From: Aliidiomarina taiwanensis
Lineage (GTDB): Bacteria > Pseudomonadota > Gammaproteobacteria > Enterobacterales > Alteromonadaceae
Reading direction: 5' to 3'
DNA: 64,000 bases
NCBI RefSeq assembly: GCF_003987015.1
Contig: NZ_PIPQ01000001.1
Coordinates: forward strand, 434,001 to 498,000
Position 1 is the first letter of the stretch. Each line of letters opens with the position of its first letter. A program made the position numbers and the translations under genes. Positions 1-7,983 of the stretch are shown here, piece after piece. Under the pieces are notes generated by a model. That model was not told the DNA's origin. It made no database searches and saw only the letters and a program-made list of their open reading frames with translations.

Positions 1-62
1 GCTTAGCAGAGTATAAAGGTGTGCTCTTTACTACTTCTTAACATAGCAAAAAGGCGGGAACG

Positions 63-1577
63 ATGGATGTATATCGTTTATATTTAGCGCACTTGAACCG
101 GCGTATTTTACTGGTATGTGGGGTGTTGTTTTTTTTCTGGATAGAGAATCATTACGTTTCATTGATTCCCGAAACCACAGGTTGGTTGCAGTTTCTTAGT
201 ATTCGGATAACAGACTTCCTTTCTTTTCTCGCTTGGCCCTTCTTTTTATTAGCTGTGGTTCAATTGTTACTGAACCGGTTCATGCTTTATGTGTATGACG
301 GTGAGGTGCGGCCTGAACACTTTAGTTATGAATTAACGGGCTTTTTCAAAAAATACTATCTCAATATTGTTTTAGTAGGACTTGTCATTTCGCTGCTGAC
401 GCAAGTGAGTCATGTCAGTGAACTTGGGTTCAGTGAATGGGCACAAGGGTCTGGGGTTAGCCCGGCCGAAAAGGTTTTGTTGATCCTGGTTAATTTACTA
501 ACATTTGCAAATATAGTGGCGGCCTTTGAAGGCTCAAGTGTGCTCGCCGGCCTTACGTTTGTCTTGTGTTACTTTATTTTCGCTTTTTGTTCTGAGGCAA
601 TAGGGGACAGAGACAAGCGGTTTGCGCCTGGGGCGAGTCGGTCTAGCAAGGCAGAGACTCAAAATGTGTGGATACGCCAAATAAAACCAGGGGCTAAGTC
701 TCCAGCTTACTATGTGGCTGTAGTGGTCTTTTCTGCGCTGACCTTCACGTTGTTTAAGCACACACTGCCATTGTACTTAGCAATTATTCTTATTGTGTTG
801 CCGTTGCTTTTTGTGCTGGTGAAACATGCTGCAAGTTACGTACTGTATGGCTGGGACCAAGTATTTAATATTAACGACCACCAAGGTGAGCAGACTATAG
901 AATACCCGAGTGCTGCTAGCTGGCGTCACAGCGAGGCCTTTCAACAGACGTGGGCTCATGCGCAGCTACAACCTTTATTTCGATTTACATTTAATAAAGA
1001 ACACCTGTGGCCACTGCCATTACGCATTGCCTACGTAGCGGCCGTTGAGTTGATCATCGCGTTTATTGGCTTAACCCTGTTGGGGGGCTTCTTACTTGGG
1101 TTTAACTCGCCATTCTTTGAGTTAGTGACTGGCTTGCAACTTGTCGGTATGCTTAGCCAAGTTTGGGCTTCGGCACCGCTTGTTGTTAAACTAGGGGTGG
1201 TGCTTTTTGCAACATGGCGTACATTTACGCGGCTCAAACAGTTTGCATTCCAGTTTAAGCATAGCTCCCTCAATATTGATATAGAGCGCTTTGGTACCTT
1301 CCCGAAGTTTTTATATATTGTGATTGTAGAAGCCGTTCTTTTTGGGGTTGTCTTGGCGTTATCGGGCACGGTGATGTTCGATTTCAACCCGAACTTTACT
1401 GCTCTGGTTACAAGCTTTCAATGGGCGCAAGTAGTGACCGTTATTTATGTGAACGCTAACCTACTTTGGAAGTCAGCCTTGGCGGCTTACTTAGGGTGGC
1501 GCTGTCTCGTGCGCATTGGCCGCTTTAAGTTCGGCCTGTTTGATATTATCGGTAAGTTTATAACGGTGGACGATTAG
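63..1577 (+). CDS. Polytopic membrane protein with internal duplication, function unknown
   Basis: 504-residue, strongly hydrophobic protein; I do not recognise a family. ATG 63 follows a purine-rich GGCGGGA ribosome site. Hydrophobic segments lie near residues 14-30, 50-72, 98-115, 136-176, 216-256, 322-346 and 416-438. The C-terminal part holds two copies of one unit, residues ~322-396 and ~416-490, which align without gaps at an offset of 94. Conserved pairs include E329/E423, F347-N348/F441-N442, F351/F445, LVT 354-356/448-450, Q359/Q453 and WR 385-386/479-480. Each unit ends in a basic stretch (K/R-x-x-F-x-F). The next gene starts 30 bases downstream, so co-transcription with the UbiA-type enzyme is possible. 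A transport or envelope role is only a guess. Confidence 0.75.
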   Translation: MDVYRLYLAHLNRRILLVCGVLFFFWIENHYVSLIPETTGWLQFLSIRITDFLSFLAWPFFLLAVVQLLLNRFMLYVYDGEVRPEHFSYELTGFFKKYYLNIVLVGLVISLLTQVSHVSELGFSEWAQGSGVSPAEKVLLILVNLLTFANIVAAFEGSSVLAGLTFVLCYFIFAFCSEAIGDRDKRFAPGASRSSKAETQNVWIRQIKPGAKSPAYYVAVVVFSALTFTLFKHTLPLYLAIILIVLPLLFVLVKHAASYVLYGWDQVFNINDHQGEQTIEYPSAASWRHSEAFQQTWAHAQLQPLFRFTFNKEHLWPLPLRIAYVAAVELIIAFIGLTLLGGFLLGFNSPFFELVTGLQLVGMLSQVWASAPLVVKLGVVLFATWRTFTRLKQFAFQFKHSSLNIDIERFGTFPKFLYIVIVEAVLFGVVLALSGTVMFDFNPNFTALVTSFQWAQVVTVIYVNANLLWKSALAAYLGWRCLVRIGRFKFGLFDIIGKFITVDD

Positions 1578-1606
1578 GCCCACCGTTCCATTAACGAGGT
1601 TCTCTT

Positions 1607-2500
1607 GTGTTAAAAACCATGAAGGGTGTTGCACGCTTAAACTTTCTCACCCTCACTTTACTGTGTGTACTGTTAGCGATGGCTTATGCCATACAGCAAG
1701 GGGCCAGCGTAGCCTTGTTACCACTGCTCTTCGTGTGCTTGGTGGCTTTTGGAGCTCATATGAGTGTAAACGCCTTTAATGAGTATTTCGACTTTCGTTC
1801 AGGGCTGGACAAAATAACGCCTAAAACCCCCTTCAGCGGTGGCAGTGGGACCCTAGTAAAAGCGCCCGAAAAAGCACGCATAGCCTATGTTTTTGCTTGG
1901 CTGAGCTTGCTGGTTGTTGTTTGCTCTGGCTTAGCGCTCACAGCTATTATGGGGTGGCCTTTGTTACTCATTGGGGTGCCAGGTGTTCTGATTATCTACA
2001 CCTATACTCAGCATATAAATAGGTTACCCATTGTTTGTTTAATGGCTCCAGGTATCGGCTTTGGCTTCTTTATGACCTTAGGTGCTATATGGGTGTTCTA
2101 CCAACAGTTGACACCCGGTGCTTGGTTGCTTGGCGCTGTGGTGGCCCTGCTGGTGAACAATTTGCTCTTGCTGAACCAGTTTCCAGACGCAGATGCAGAC
2201 TTCAAAGTAGGTCGTCGCACGCTCCCTATTGTTTGGGGGAAAGCGCGCTGCACCGTGCTATTAGCGTTCCATTATGTGCTCTGCTTCATATTGGTTGGCG
2301 TGGCGGTACTATTAAGCTGGCTCCCACTGCAAAGTACATTGGTATTTCTGTGTGCACCTTTGCTATATCTGCTTTTGCCAGGTATTTATAAAAACAAAGG
2401 AAGCGTTCTCAAGCTCACGCCTTATTTGGGTTTGAACGTTGTTTTTATCCATGCGTTTCTGCTGTTATTAATAGCAGGCTTATTTTGGGCGTGGTGGTAA
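1607..2500 (+). CDS. UbiA-family prenyltransferase (MenA-like)
   Basis: 297-residue integral membrane prenyltransferase. Both Asp-rich motifs of the UbiA superfamily are visible: N55-A-F-N-E-Y-F-D62 followed by G-L-D68, and N190-Q-F-P-D194-A-D196-A-D198. These bind the Mg2+-diphosphate of the prenyl donor. The wording of the motifs (NxxxEYFDFRSGLD type, and the PDADAD loop) is closest to 1,4-dihydroxy-2-naphthoate prenyltransferases of menaquinone synthesis, but no other men gene is nearby, so the substrate is open. GTG start at 1607 with an ACGAGG site upstream; an internal ATG lies four codons later. It sits 30 bases after the duplicated membrane protein, and a GC-rich hairpin (1562-1587) without a T run covers the junction. 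Confidence 0.8.
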   Translation: MLKTMKGVARLNFLTLTLLCVLLAMAYAIQQGASVALLPLLFVCLVAFGAHMSVNAFNEYFDFRSGLDKITPKTPFSGGSGTLVKAPEKARIAYVFAWLSLLVVVCSGLALTAIMGWPLLLIGVPGVLIIYTYTQHINRLPIVCLMAPGIGFGFFMTLGAIWVFYQQLTPGAWLLGAVVALLVNNLLLLNQFPDADADFKVGRRTLPIVWGKARCTVLLAFHYVLCFILVGVAVLLSWLPLQSTLVFLCAPLLYLLLPGIYKNKGSVLKLTPYLGLNVVFIHAFLLLLIAGLFWAWW

Positions 2501-2614
2501 GCATAGCCCTTTCCTTCTAGCGCGTATGTACTTGTTAAAAACTTGTGTTATGGTTTTGAGGGGAGACCTGTTCGTAGGTTAACTCCTATACCAAGTAGCA
2601 AGCTGAGGTACAGA

Positions 2615-3157
2615 GTGGCTAAAACACAAGCAATCAATTCAATTTCAGAGCTCAGAGCCGTAGAGCTACTAAGCCGTGTCCCTTTGTTTAAATCTCTTAG
2701 TACCGACGACAAAGGCGTGTTTGCTCGTGTTCGTGGCTTATTCCATTTGGTTCGGGAAGGAACCTTGTTTATTGAGCAAGGGGAGCCTGAGTATAGCATC
2801 TACATCATTATGAGTGGCCAAGCGCGCGTGTATAAAGACGATATTTTGGTAGGTGAAGTAGGGCCAGGCCAATTTGTCGGCGAGGTCGCTTTTGTCACCC
2901 GAGAAGAACGAACCGCCTCGGTGTTAGCAACAAGCGACCTAATTGTCATGCGTATTACGGCAGACACGTTTCGCCGCTTACCCATTTATGCCCGCGAGTT
3001 AGTGAAAGACAAAATGATAGAAGGCCTGCAACAGCGCGTTGAACAGCTAAATTTAGACTTGGTAAAACACAAGCTGAGCTTGGCAAAACGCAATGAACGG
3101 GAAGCGTCCGAGGCGTCGGGCCAAGAAGCTACTGACAATAATAACCATAAAGAGTAA
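2615..3157 (+). CDS. Cyclic nucleotide-binding domain protein without a DNA-binding domain
   Basis: 180 residues from the GTG at 2615, chosen because TGAGGT lies 7 bases upstream; the open frame extends to an ATG at 2543 with no ribosome site. Residues ~20-135 read as a CAP_ED/cNMP beta-barrel: G-T-L-F-I-E-Q-G-E, the glycine turn G-P-G-Q-F-V-G-E-V-A-F and the following R-T-A-S-V-L-A strand, which is the phosphate-binding cassette pattern. The remainder is a charged helix (KDKMIEGLQQRVEQLNLDL) and a low-complexity tail; no helix-turn-helix of the CRP/FNR type is present. Such proteins act as nucleotide-sensing or regulatory subunits. The stop is 5 bases before the acyl-CoA dehydrogenase ATG, so the two are translated from one message. 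Confidence 0.8.
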   Translation: MAKTQAINSISELRAVELLSRVPLFKSLSTDDKGVFARVRGLFHLVREGTLFIEQGEPEYSIYIIMSGQARVYKDDILVGEVGPGQFVGEVAFVTREERTASVLATSDLIVMRITADTFRRLPIYARELVKDKMIEGLQQRVEQLNLDLVKHKLSLAKRNEREASEASGQEATDNNNHKE

Positions 3158-3162
3158 CTGAT

Positions 3163-4392
3163 ATGTGGAAGCCTTCCGAAAGAGCGAGCCATTGGCTTGA
3201 GCGTGTTAAACACTTCATGCGTGAGCATATTACCCCCTTTGAAGCAGAGTACCAGCAATGGAATCGTAAAACGAACCACCATGAAAACTGGCAGTCTTGG
3301 CAAATACACCCCCATGTTGCCGAACTGAAGCAACAGGCAAAAGCAGAAGGTCTGTGGAACTTTTTTTTGCCCGATGAAACCTTTGGTAAAGGGCTTTCTA
3401 CCTCGGCTTATGCGCATCTAGCCGAGCAGATGGGACGCAGCTTCCTCGCACCAGAAATATTTAACTGCAATGCGCCAGACACAGGCAATATGGAAGTGTT
3501 GCATTACTTTGGTAGCGATAAGCAAAAAAAGAAGTGGCTTGTGCCCTTGCTTGAAGGCCGTATTCGCTCGGTGTTCGCTATGACTGAGCCAGCCGTGGCA
3601 AGCTCCGATGCAACCAATATGGAAACGCGCATTGTAGCGGACGGTGACGACGTGGTGATTGATGGTTGCAAGTGGTGGACGACAGGTCTTGGTCACCCCG
3701 AAGCCCAGGTGGCGATTGTGATGGGTTTATCGGACCCAGAAGCCCCTCGGCACGAGCGGCACTCCATGGTGCTGGTGCCCTTAGACACCCCTGGGGTGAC
3801 GATTGAGCGAATGTTGCCGGTGTTTTCAGAGTACGATGCTCCCTATGGGCACGGGCAAGTTCGTTTTGACCAGGTGCGGGTACCGAAAGAGAATGTCATT
3901 CAAGCTTTAGGTGCAGGCTTTGCCATTGCTCAAGGGCGACTTGGACCCGGGCGTGTGCATCATTGCATGCGCGCGCTTGGAGCCGCTGAGTTGGCCTTGG
4001 AACTTCTGATTCAACGCAGCCAAGAGCGAATTGCCTTTGGCCAACCGCTCTTGCAGTTAGGCGACAACGGTTCTCGGATTGCGCGACACCGTATGGCGAT
4101 TGATCAAGCTCGCTTGTATACCTTGCATACTGCTGCCCTTATTGATGAGGCGGGGGCCCGGGGTGCCGCCAGTGAAATAGCCGGTATTAAAGTGGTGGTG
4201 CCGAATGTGTTGCAAGCAGTGGTAGACGATGCAATACAGATACATGGTGGAGCGGGCTTAAGTAACGACCACCCGCTTACGGGGTTGTTTGCACTTGCTC
4301 GGGCGCTTCGTTTAGCCGATGGCCCAGACGAAGTGCATGAAGCCACGGTATTGCGTCAAGAACTCCGAAAGTACACTGGAGGTGCTGTGTGA
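3163..4392 (+). CDS. Acyl-CoA dehydrogenase, ACAD10/11-like
   Basis: 409-residue flavoprotein of the acyl-CoA dehydrogenase fold: N-terminal helical domain (1-125), beta domain (~130-245, with M-T-E-P-A-V-A-S-S-D-A-T-N, the FAD/substrate strand, and W-W-T-T-G), and C-terminal helical domain. The motif I-H-G-G-A-G-L near 360 and the A-D-G-P-D-E-V-H segment near 388 mark the active site; the acidic residue of G-P-D-E-V-H replaces the usual Glu position as in ACAD10/11 enzymes. The segment F-N-C-N-A-P-D-T-G-N-M-E is also characteristic of that branch. The stop overlaps the GTG of the downstream kinase (GTGA), which is the partner domain fused to ACAD in the animal ACAD10/11 proteins. Confidence 0.88.
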   Translation: MWKPSERASHWLERVKHFMREHITPFEAEYQQWNRKTNHHENWQSWQIHPHVAELKQQAKAEGLWNFFLPDETFGKGLSTSAYAHLAEQMGRSFLAPEIFNCNAPDTGNMEVLHYFGSDKQKKKWLVPLLEGRIRSVFAMTEPAVASSDATNMETRIVADGDDVVIDGCKWWTTGLGHPEAQVAIVMGLSDPEAPRHERHSMVLVPLDTPGVTIERMLPVFSEYDAPYGHGQVRFDQVRVPKENVIQALGAGFAIAQGRLGPGRVHHCMRALGAAELALELLIQRSQERIAFGQPLLQLGDNGSRIARHRMAIDQARLYTLHTAALIDEAGARGAASEIAGIKVVVPNVLQAVVDDAIQIHGGAGLSNDHPLTGLFALARALRLADGPDEVHEATVLRQELRKYTGGAV

Positions 4393-5468
4393 CCGCAGGG
4401 AAAGCACAGGGGATTGATCTTGGTGAGCCTGTTCGGGAAGCAGAGAGTTTCGATGAAGCGGCGGTAGACACTTGGCTCAAAGCGCGTCATCCTGAGTTAA
4501 TAGGCAGCCCGGAGGTGACTCAATTTACGGGGGGTGCGTCCAACTGGACCTACCGTTTAGCCTATAGCAACGGAGACTATATTCTGCGGCGCCCGCCGCT
4601 TGGCACGAAAGCCAAGTCGGCCCACAATATGGAACGTGAATTTCGTATTCAACAAGCCCTGAAACCTCAGTTTAGCCCGATCCCACCCATGGTAGACTAT
4701 TGTTCTGATACTTCATTCATAGGTACAGACTTTTATGTCATGGAGCGTATTGCTGGCATCATTCCTCGAAAAAACTTTCCTCGCCCTGTTACGCTCGCTG
4801 AAAACCAGGTGCACAGGCTGTGTGAAAACATGCTGGACACCCTAATTCAATTGCACCAAGTGGACATTGAGGCTGCAAACCTGGCTCATTTAGGCAAAGG
4901 CAGCGGGTTTGTTGCCCGACAAGTGACGGGGTGGAATCAGCGTTACCAACAATCACGCACGTGGAATGTACCGCGGGCGACGCGCTTAATGCACTGGCTT
5001 GAAGACCATATGCCAAGCCAAGAAAGTCTTTGCATGACTCATAATGACTTTCGCTTTGATAACCTCATTCTCGATCCAAAGGACCCGACAAACATTCTGG
5101 CGGTGCTCGATTGGGAACTGGCGACTATAGGCGACCCCCTAATGGAAGTCGGAAACATGTTGGCTTATTGGGTACAAGCCGATGACGACCGCATAGCCCG
5201 TGCTACACGCCGCCAGCCAACACACCTGAAGGGAATGCTTACGCGGCAGCAGGTGATTGATTATTACTGTGATAAAACTGGACAAGACCATGTGGACATG
5301 ACCTTCTATGAGGTATTTGGTTTGTTCCGTTTGTCGGTCATTGCCCAACAAATTTACTATCGCTATTACCACAAGCAAACCCGCAACCCAGCTTTTAAGA
5401 ACTTTTGGTTTGTGGTGCGTTATTTACAGTGGCGGGCGAATCGCCGCATAAAGCAAGGGGCCCGATGA
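4389..5468 (+). CDS. APH-family phosphotransferase (ACAD10/11 / LvaA-like kinase)
   Basis: 359-residue aminoglycoside-phosphotransferase-fold kinase. Visible elements: nucleotide loop F-T-G-G-A-S-N-W-T-Y, lysine/arginine-rich strand L-R-R-P-P-L-G, catalytic loop H-N-D-F-R-F-D-N (Brenner motif HxDxxxxN), and metal-binding V-L-D-W-E-L-A-T-I-G-D-P. These sequences are those of the kinase half of ACAD10/11 and of bacterial LvaA-type kinases, not of antibiotic-resistance enzymes. Known relatives phosphorylate the 4-hydroxy group of 4-hydroxyacyl-CoA so that the ACAD partner can eliminate phosphate. GTG start at 4389 overlaps the ACAD stop by four bases, so translational coupling is likely. Substrate assignment is by family and context. 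Confidence 0.85.
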   Translation: MTAGKAQGIDLGEPVREAESFDEAAVDTWLKARHPELIGSPEVTQFTGGASNWTYRLAYSNGDYILRRPPLGTKAKSAHNMEREFRIQQALKPQFSPIPPMVDYCSDTSFIGTDFYVMERIAGIIPRKNFPRPVTLAENQVHRLCENMLDTLIQLHQVDIEAANLAHLGKGSGFVARQVTGWNQRYQQSRTWNVPRATRLMHWLEDHMPSQESLCMTHNDFRFDNLILDPKDPTNILAVLDWELATIGDPLMEVGNMLAYWVQADDDRIARATRRQPTHLKGMLTRQQVIDYYCDKTGQDHVDMTFYEVFGLFRLSVIAQQIYYRYYHKQTRNPAFKNFWFVVRYLQWRANRRIKQGAR

Positions 5469-6146
5469 ATGGCACTGATCACTTTAGTACGCCATGGCCA
5501 AGCTTCCTTTGCGGCCGACGACTACGACCAGCTCTCGCCCTTGGGCGCGCAGCAAGCGCAAGCATTGGGTGAATTGGTGCAGGCTCGGGAAGAGCAGCTT
5601 GACTGTGTTGTGCATGGTACCTTGAAACGCCATATCCAGTCCCTCGACGCCTTTACACAGGGGTTGGGTACACAACCACAGCGGGTTGCCGATGCCCAAT
5701 GGAATGAGTTTGATCATCGGGATGTTTTACAGCAGTTTGTGGCACTGTACCCAGAGTTTCTGGAGGATGTCTTGTCGAAAGAGCCGAAGCGGCTCTTGCC
5801 GGTGTTTGTGAAAGCTGTCCGTTACTGGCAAACCCATGCAGATGCTTCTTTTTACCATGAGAACTGGGCTGGTTTTTCTGCTCGAGTGCAGGCTGCTTGG
5901 GAAACATTAGCAAAGCTCACAGCACAGCATAGAAAGGTGTGGGTGTTTACATCGGGTGGTCCTATTTCACTTTCCGTGATGCGGGCACTCGACTGCCGGG
6001 CAGAACAGCTTATTCAACTGAATCAAAAAGTGGTGAACACCAGTATAACGCGCTTTGCTTTACACCAAGAGCAACGACAGCTGTTAAGCTTTAATGAGCA
6101 TGGCCACTTAGCCGGTAAGTACGAGCATTTACTGAGTTATATTTAA
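5469..6146 (+). CDS. Histidine phosphatase family protein
   Basis: 225 residues. The N-terminal L-V-R-H-G-Q motif (residues 6-11) carries the phospho-accepting histidine of the phosphoglycerate mutase/acid phosphatase superfamily; a second conserved block T-S-G-G-P-I-S near 160 stands where the family's second catalytic His region (usually S-H-G) lies, here with Gly-Gly, so catalytic competence deserves care. ATG 5469 follows directly on the stop of the kinase gene (TGA-ATG). The product is cytoplasmic. Its repeated association with the ACAD/APH pair suggests a role in the same catabolic module, perhaps removing phosphate from an intermediate; this is inference. Confidence 0.8.
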   Translation: MALITLVRHGQASFAADDYDQLSPLGAQQAQALGELVQAREEQLDCVVHGTLKRHIQSLDAFTQGLGTQPQRVADAQWNEFDHRDVLQQFVALYPEFLEDVLSKEPKRLLPVFVKAVRYWQTHADASFYHENWAGFSARVQAAWETLAKLTAQHRKVWVFTSGGPISLSVMRALDCRAEQLIQLNQKVVNTSITRFALHQEQRQLLSFNEHGHLAGKYEHLLSYI

Positions 6147-6168
6147 GGTCCTGAAGAAAGGAGGAAAG

Positions 6169-6921
6169 ATGGCAAAGACAATTTTAATTACGGGAGCCAG
6201 TTCTGGACTAGGTGCTGAGATGGCCCGTCAATTTGCCGCAAAAGGGTATAACTTGGCCTTATGCGCGCGCCGTGTTGAACGTTTAGAAGAGTTAAAGCGT
6301 GATATTCAAGCCAGCAACCCAAGCGTAAAAGTAACCCTAAAGGCCTTAGACGTGACGGACAGCGACGCTGTATTTCGTGTCTTTGCAGCGTTTAAAGAAG
6401 AGTTTGAACACCTAGACAGAGTAATAGTGAACGCAGGCATGGGTAAAGGAGGCTCTTTGGGCACGGGGCTGTTTCAATACAACAAGGCAACCATAGAAAC
6501 CAACTTGGTGGCTGCGCTTGCTCAATGTGAAGCGGCTTTAGAAATTTTCCGAGCACAGCAGAGCGGGCATTTAGTGACCATCTCCTCCATGAGTGCTCTG
6601 CGCGGTATGCCCCGAGCTATGACAGCTTATGCTGCCAGTAAAGCGGGCTTGGTGAATTTAACGGAAGGTATTCGAGCCGACTTGTTGCGGGCGAAAAGCC
6701 CCATTAAGGTCAGTTGCATTATGCCCGGGTTTATCCGTTCCGAATTGAATGAAAAAGTAAAAAACACGCCTTTTATGGTGGACACAGTGCCAGGTGTACA
6801 AGCTATGGTGCGGGCCATAGAAAAGGAAAAGCCACAAGCCTATGTGCCAAGCTGGCCATGGACTATAATGGGGTTTTTAATGAAGCGTTTGCCACTGAAA
6901 GTGGTGATGAAACTAGGCTAG
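6169..6921 (+). CDS. Short-chain dehydrogenase/reductase
   Basis: 250-residue classical SDR. Nucleotide-binding T-G-A-S-S-G-L-G (8-15), N-A-G near 90, catalytic Ser in T-I-S-S-M-S and Y-A-A-S-K (Tyr/Lys pair near 152-156) are all present. C-terminal residues 215-250 are hydrophobic and basic and may touch the membrane, as in lipid-acting SDRs. A strong AAAGGAGGAAAG ribosome site precedes ATG 6169. Gene order with the ACAD, kinase and phosphatase suggests oxidation or reduction of a hydroxyacyl or ketoacyl group, but the substrate cannot be read from sequence. Confidence 0.87.
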   Translation: MAKTILITGASSGLGAEMARQFAAKGYNLALCARRVERLEELKRDIQASNPSVKVTLKALDVTDSDAVFRVFAAFKEEFEHLDRVIVNAGMGKGGSLGTGLFQYNKATIETNLVAALAQCEAALEIFRAQQSGHLVTISSMSALRGMPRAMTAYAASKAGLVNLTEGIRADLLRAKSPIKVSCIMPGFIRSELNEKVKNTPFMVDTVPGVQAMVRAIEKEKPQAYVPSWPWTIMGFLMKRLPLKVVMKLG

Positions 6922-6954
6922 TGATGAGCACTAAAGGTTAAGGATTAGGTATAA

Positions 6955-7896
6955 ATGAAAGCAATTCGCTGGATAGCAATTATTCTTTTTACCCTACTGG
7001 TTGGGGTGATGTTGTGGGTGCTCGTGTTGCATTGGAGTTCCTTTGATGAAAACACCAGCCTAACGGAGCAGGTCCAAGCGCAAGCCCCTGGGCACTATGT
7101 GGAGCTTGAAGCAGGCTTAACCCATTACCAAGCCTTTGGCAGCCCAGGTGCACCTGTGGTGGTGTTAGTGCATGGTTTTAGTATACCCGCCAGCGTTTGG
7201 GGTGAAACAGGCGCTTACCTAGCAGCCGAAGGTTTTTATGTCATTCAATACGATTTATTTGGGCGTGGTTATTCCGCGCGGCCGGACGTCCCTTATATTG
7301 GTTCCTTATTTGAAGGACAGCTCATAGAGCTACTGGACGCTTTATCCATACAGCAGCCTGTGCATTTGGTTGGCTTGTCTATGGGAGGGGCGGTGGCTGC
7401 TCGAACCGTTGCCCATCACCCGGAACGGTTTCATAGCTTAAGCCTCGTGGCCCCTTTGCATCAACCCATTCCTCCTTTAGGCATTCCAGCTGGCCTTGGT
7501 TACTATATGCTTTCAGCATTTTATGTGCCGGCCATTGCTAAGTCCTTGGAAGAAAATAACTTTGCGGAGAGTACTAAGCAGGCCCTGCAAGAAAGTTATC
7601 AGCAACAGAAACAAATTCGTGGGTTTACCCGCGCTCTGACTTCAAGTTTGTATCACTTCAGCCCGGATAATCACCCGCAGTATTACCGCGAAGTTGCAGC
7701 CGCAGGGGTGCCCGTGTGGTTGGCATGGGGAACCGCCGACACCACAGTTCCGTTTAGTCAAAATGAAGCTGTGCGCCGCGACGCTCATGTGTCCGAACAG
7801 AACTTTGTGGTATTTGAAGGGGCTGGACATACGCCTCATTTAGAGCAAAGCGACCTGTTTAACGCCGCTTTAACGACCTTCCTTAAAAGCCTTTAA
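6955..7896 (+). CDS. Alpha/beta hydrolase with N-terminal membrane anchor
   Basis: 313 residues. One hydrophobic segment at 4-26 looks like a signal anchor, placing the catalytic domain in the periplasm. The fold motifs are V-L-V-H-G-F-S (oxyanion HG), nucleophile elbow G-L-S-M-G-G near residue 142, an acid near W-G-T-A-D-T and the catalytic His in G-A-G-H-T-P-H-L-E. It resembles esterase/lipase-type hydrolases. It lies 33 bases after the SDR and is the last gene before a perfect inverted repeat, so it probably closes the 2615-7896 transcription unit. Confidence 0.85.
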   Translation: MKAIRWIAIILFTLLVGVMLWVLVLHWSSFDENTSLTEQVQAQAPGHYVELEAGLTHYQAFGSPGAPVVVLVHGFSIPASVWGETGAYLAAEGFYVIQYDLFGRGYSARPDVPYIGSLFEGQLIELLDALSIQQPVHLVGLSMGGAVAARTVAHHPERFHSLSLVAPLHQPIPPLGIPAGLGYYMLSAFYVPAIAKSLEENNFAESTKQALQESYQQQKQIRGFTRALTSSLYHFSPDNHPQYYREVAAAGVPVWLAWGTADTTVPFSQNEAVRRDAHVSEQNFVVFEGAGHTPHLEQSDLFNAALTTFLKSL

Positions 7897-7909
7897 ACAA
7901 TTAGATCCG

Positions 7910-7944
7910 CCATAGGGTGCGACAGTTATTGTCGCACCCTATGG
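7910..7944. terminator. Perfect 15-bp inverted repeat between hydrolase gene and sbcD
   Basis: CCATAGGGTGCGACA (7910-7924), loop GTTAT, TGTCGCACCCTATGG (7930-7944). The stem has no mismatch. It follows the hydrolase stop by 13 bases, and is followed by TTATACTT, a poor T run, so termination may be rho-independent but inefficient, or the element may act as an operator for sbcDC (TATACT at 7946-7951 could serve as a -10 element). Confidence 0.6.
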
Positions 7945-7983
7945 TTATACTTGGCGCACTATTTTTATTTTGGAGTGGCGGCT

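Noticed and set aside
1562-1587. Hairpin AACGGTGG / CCACCGTT across the first gene's stop codon
   Set aside because: No T run follows and the next gene is 20 bases away; probably not a terminator.
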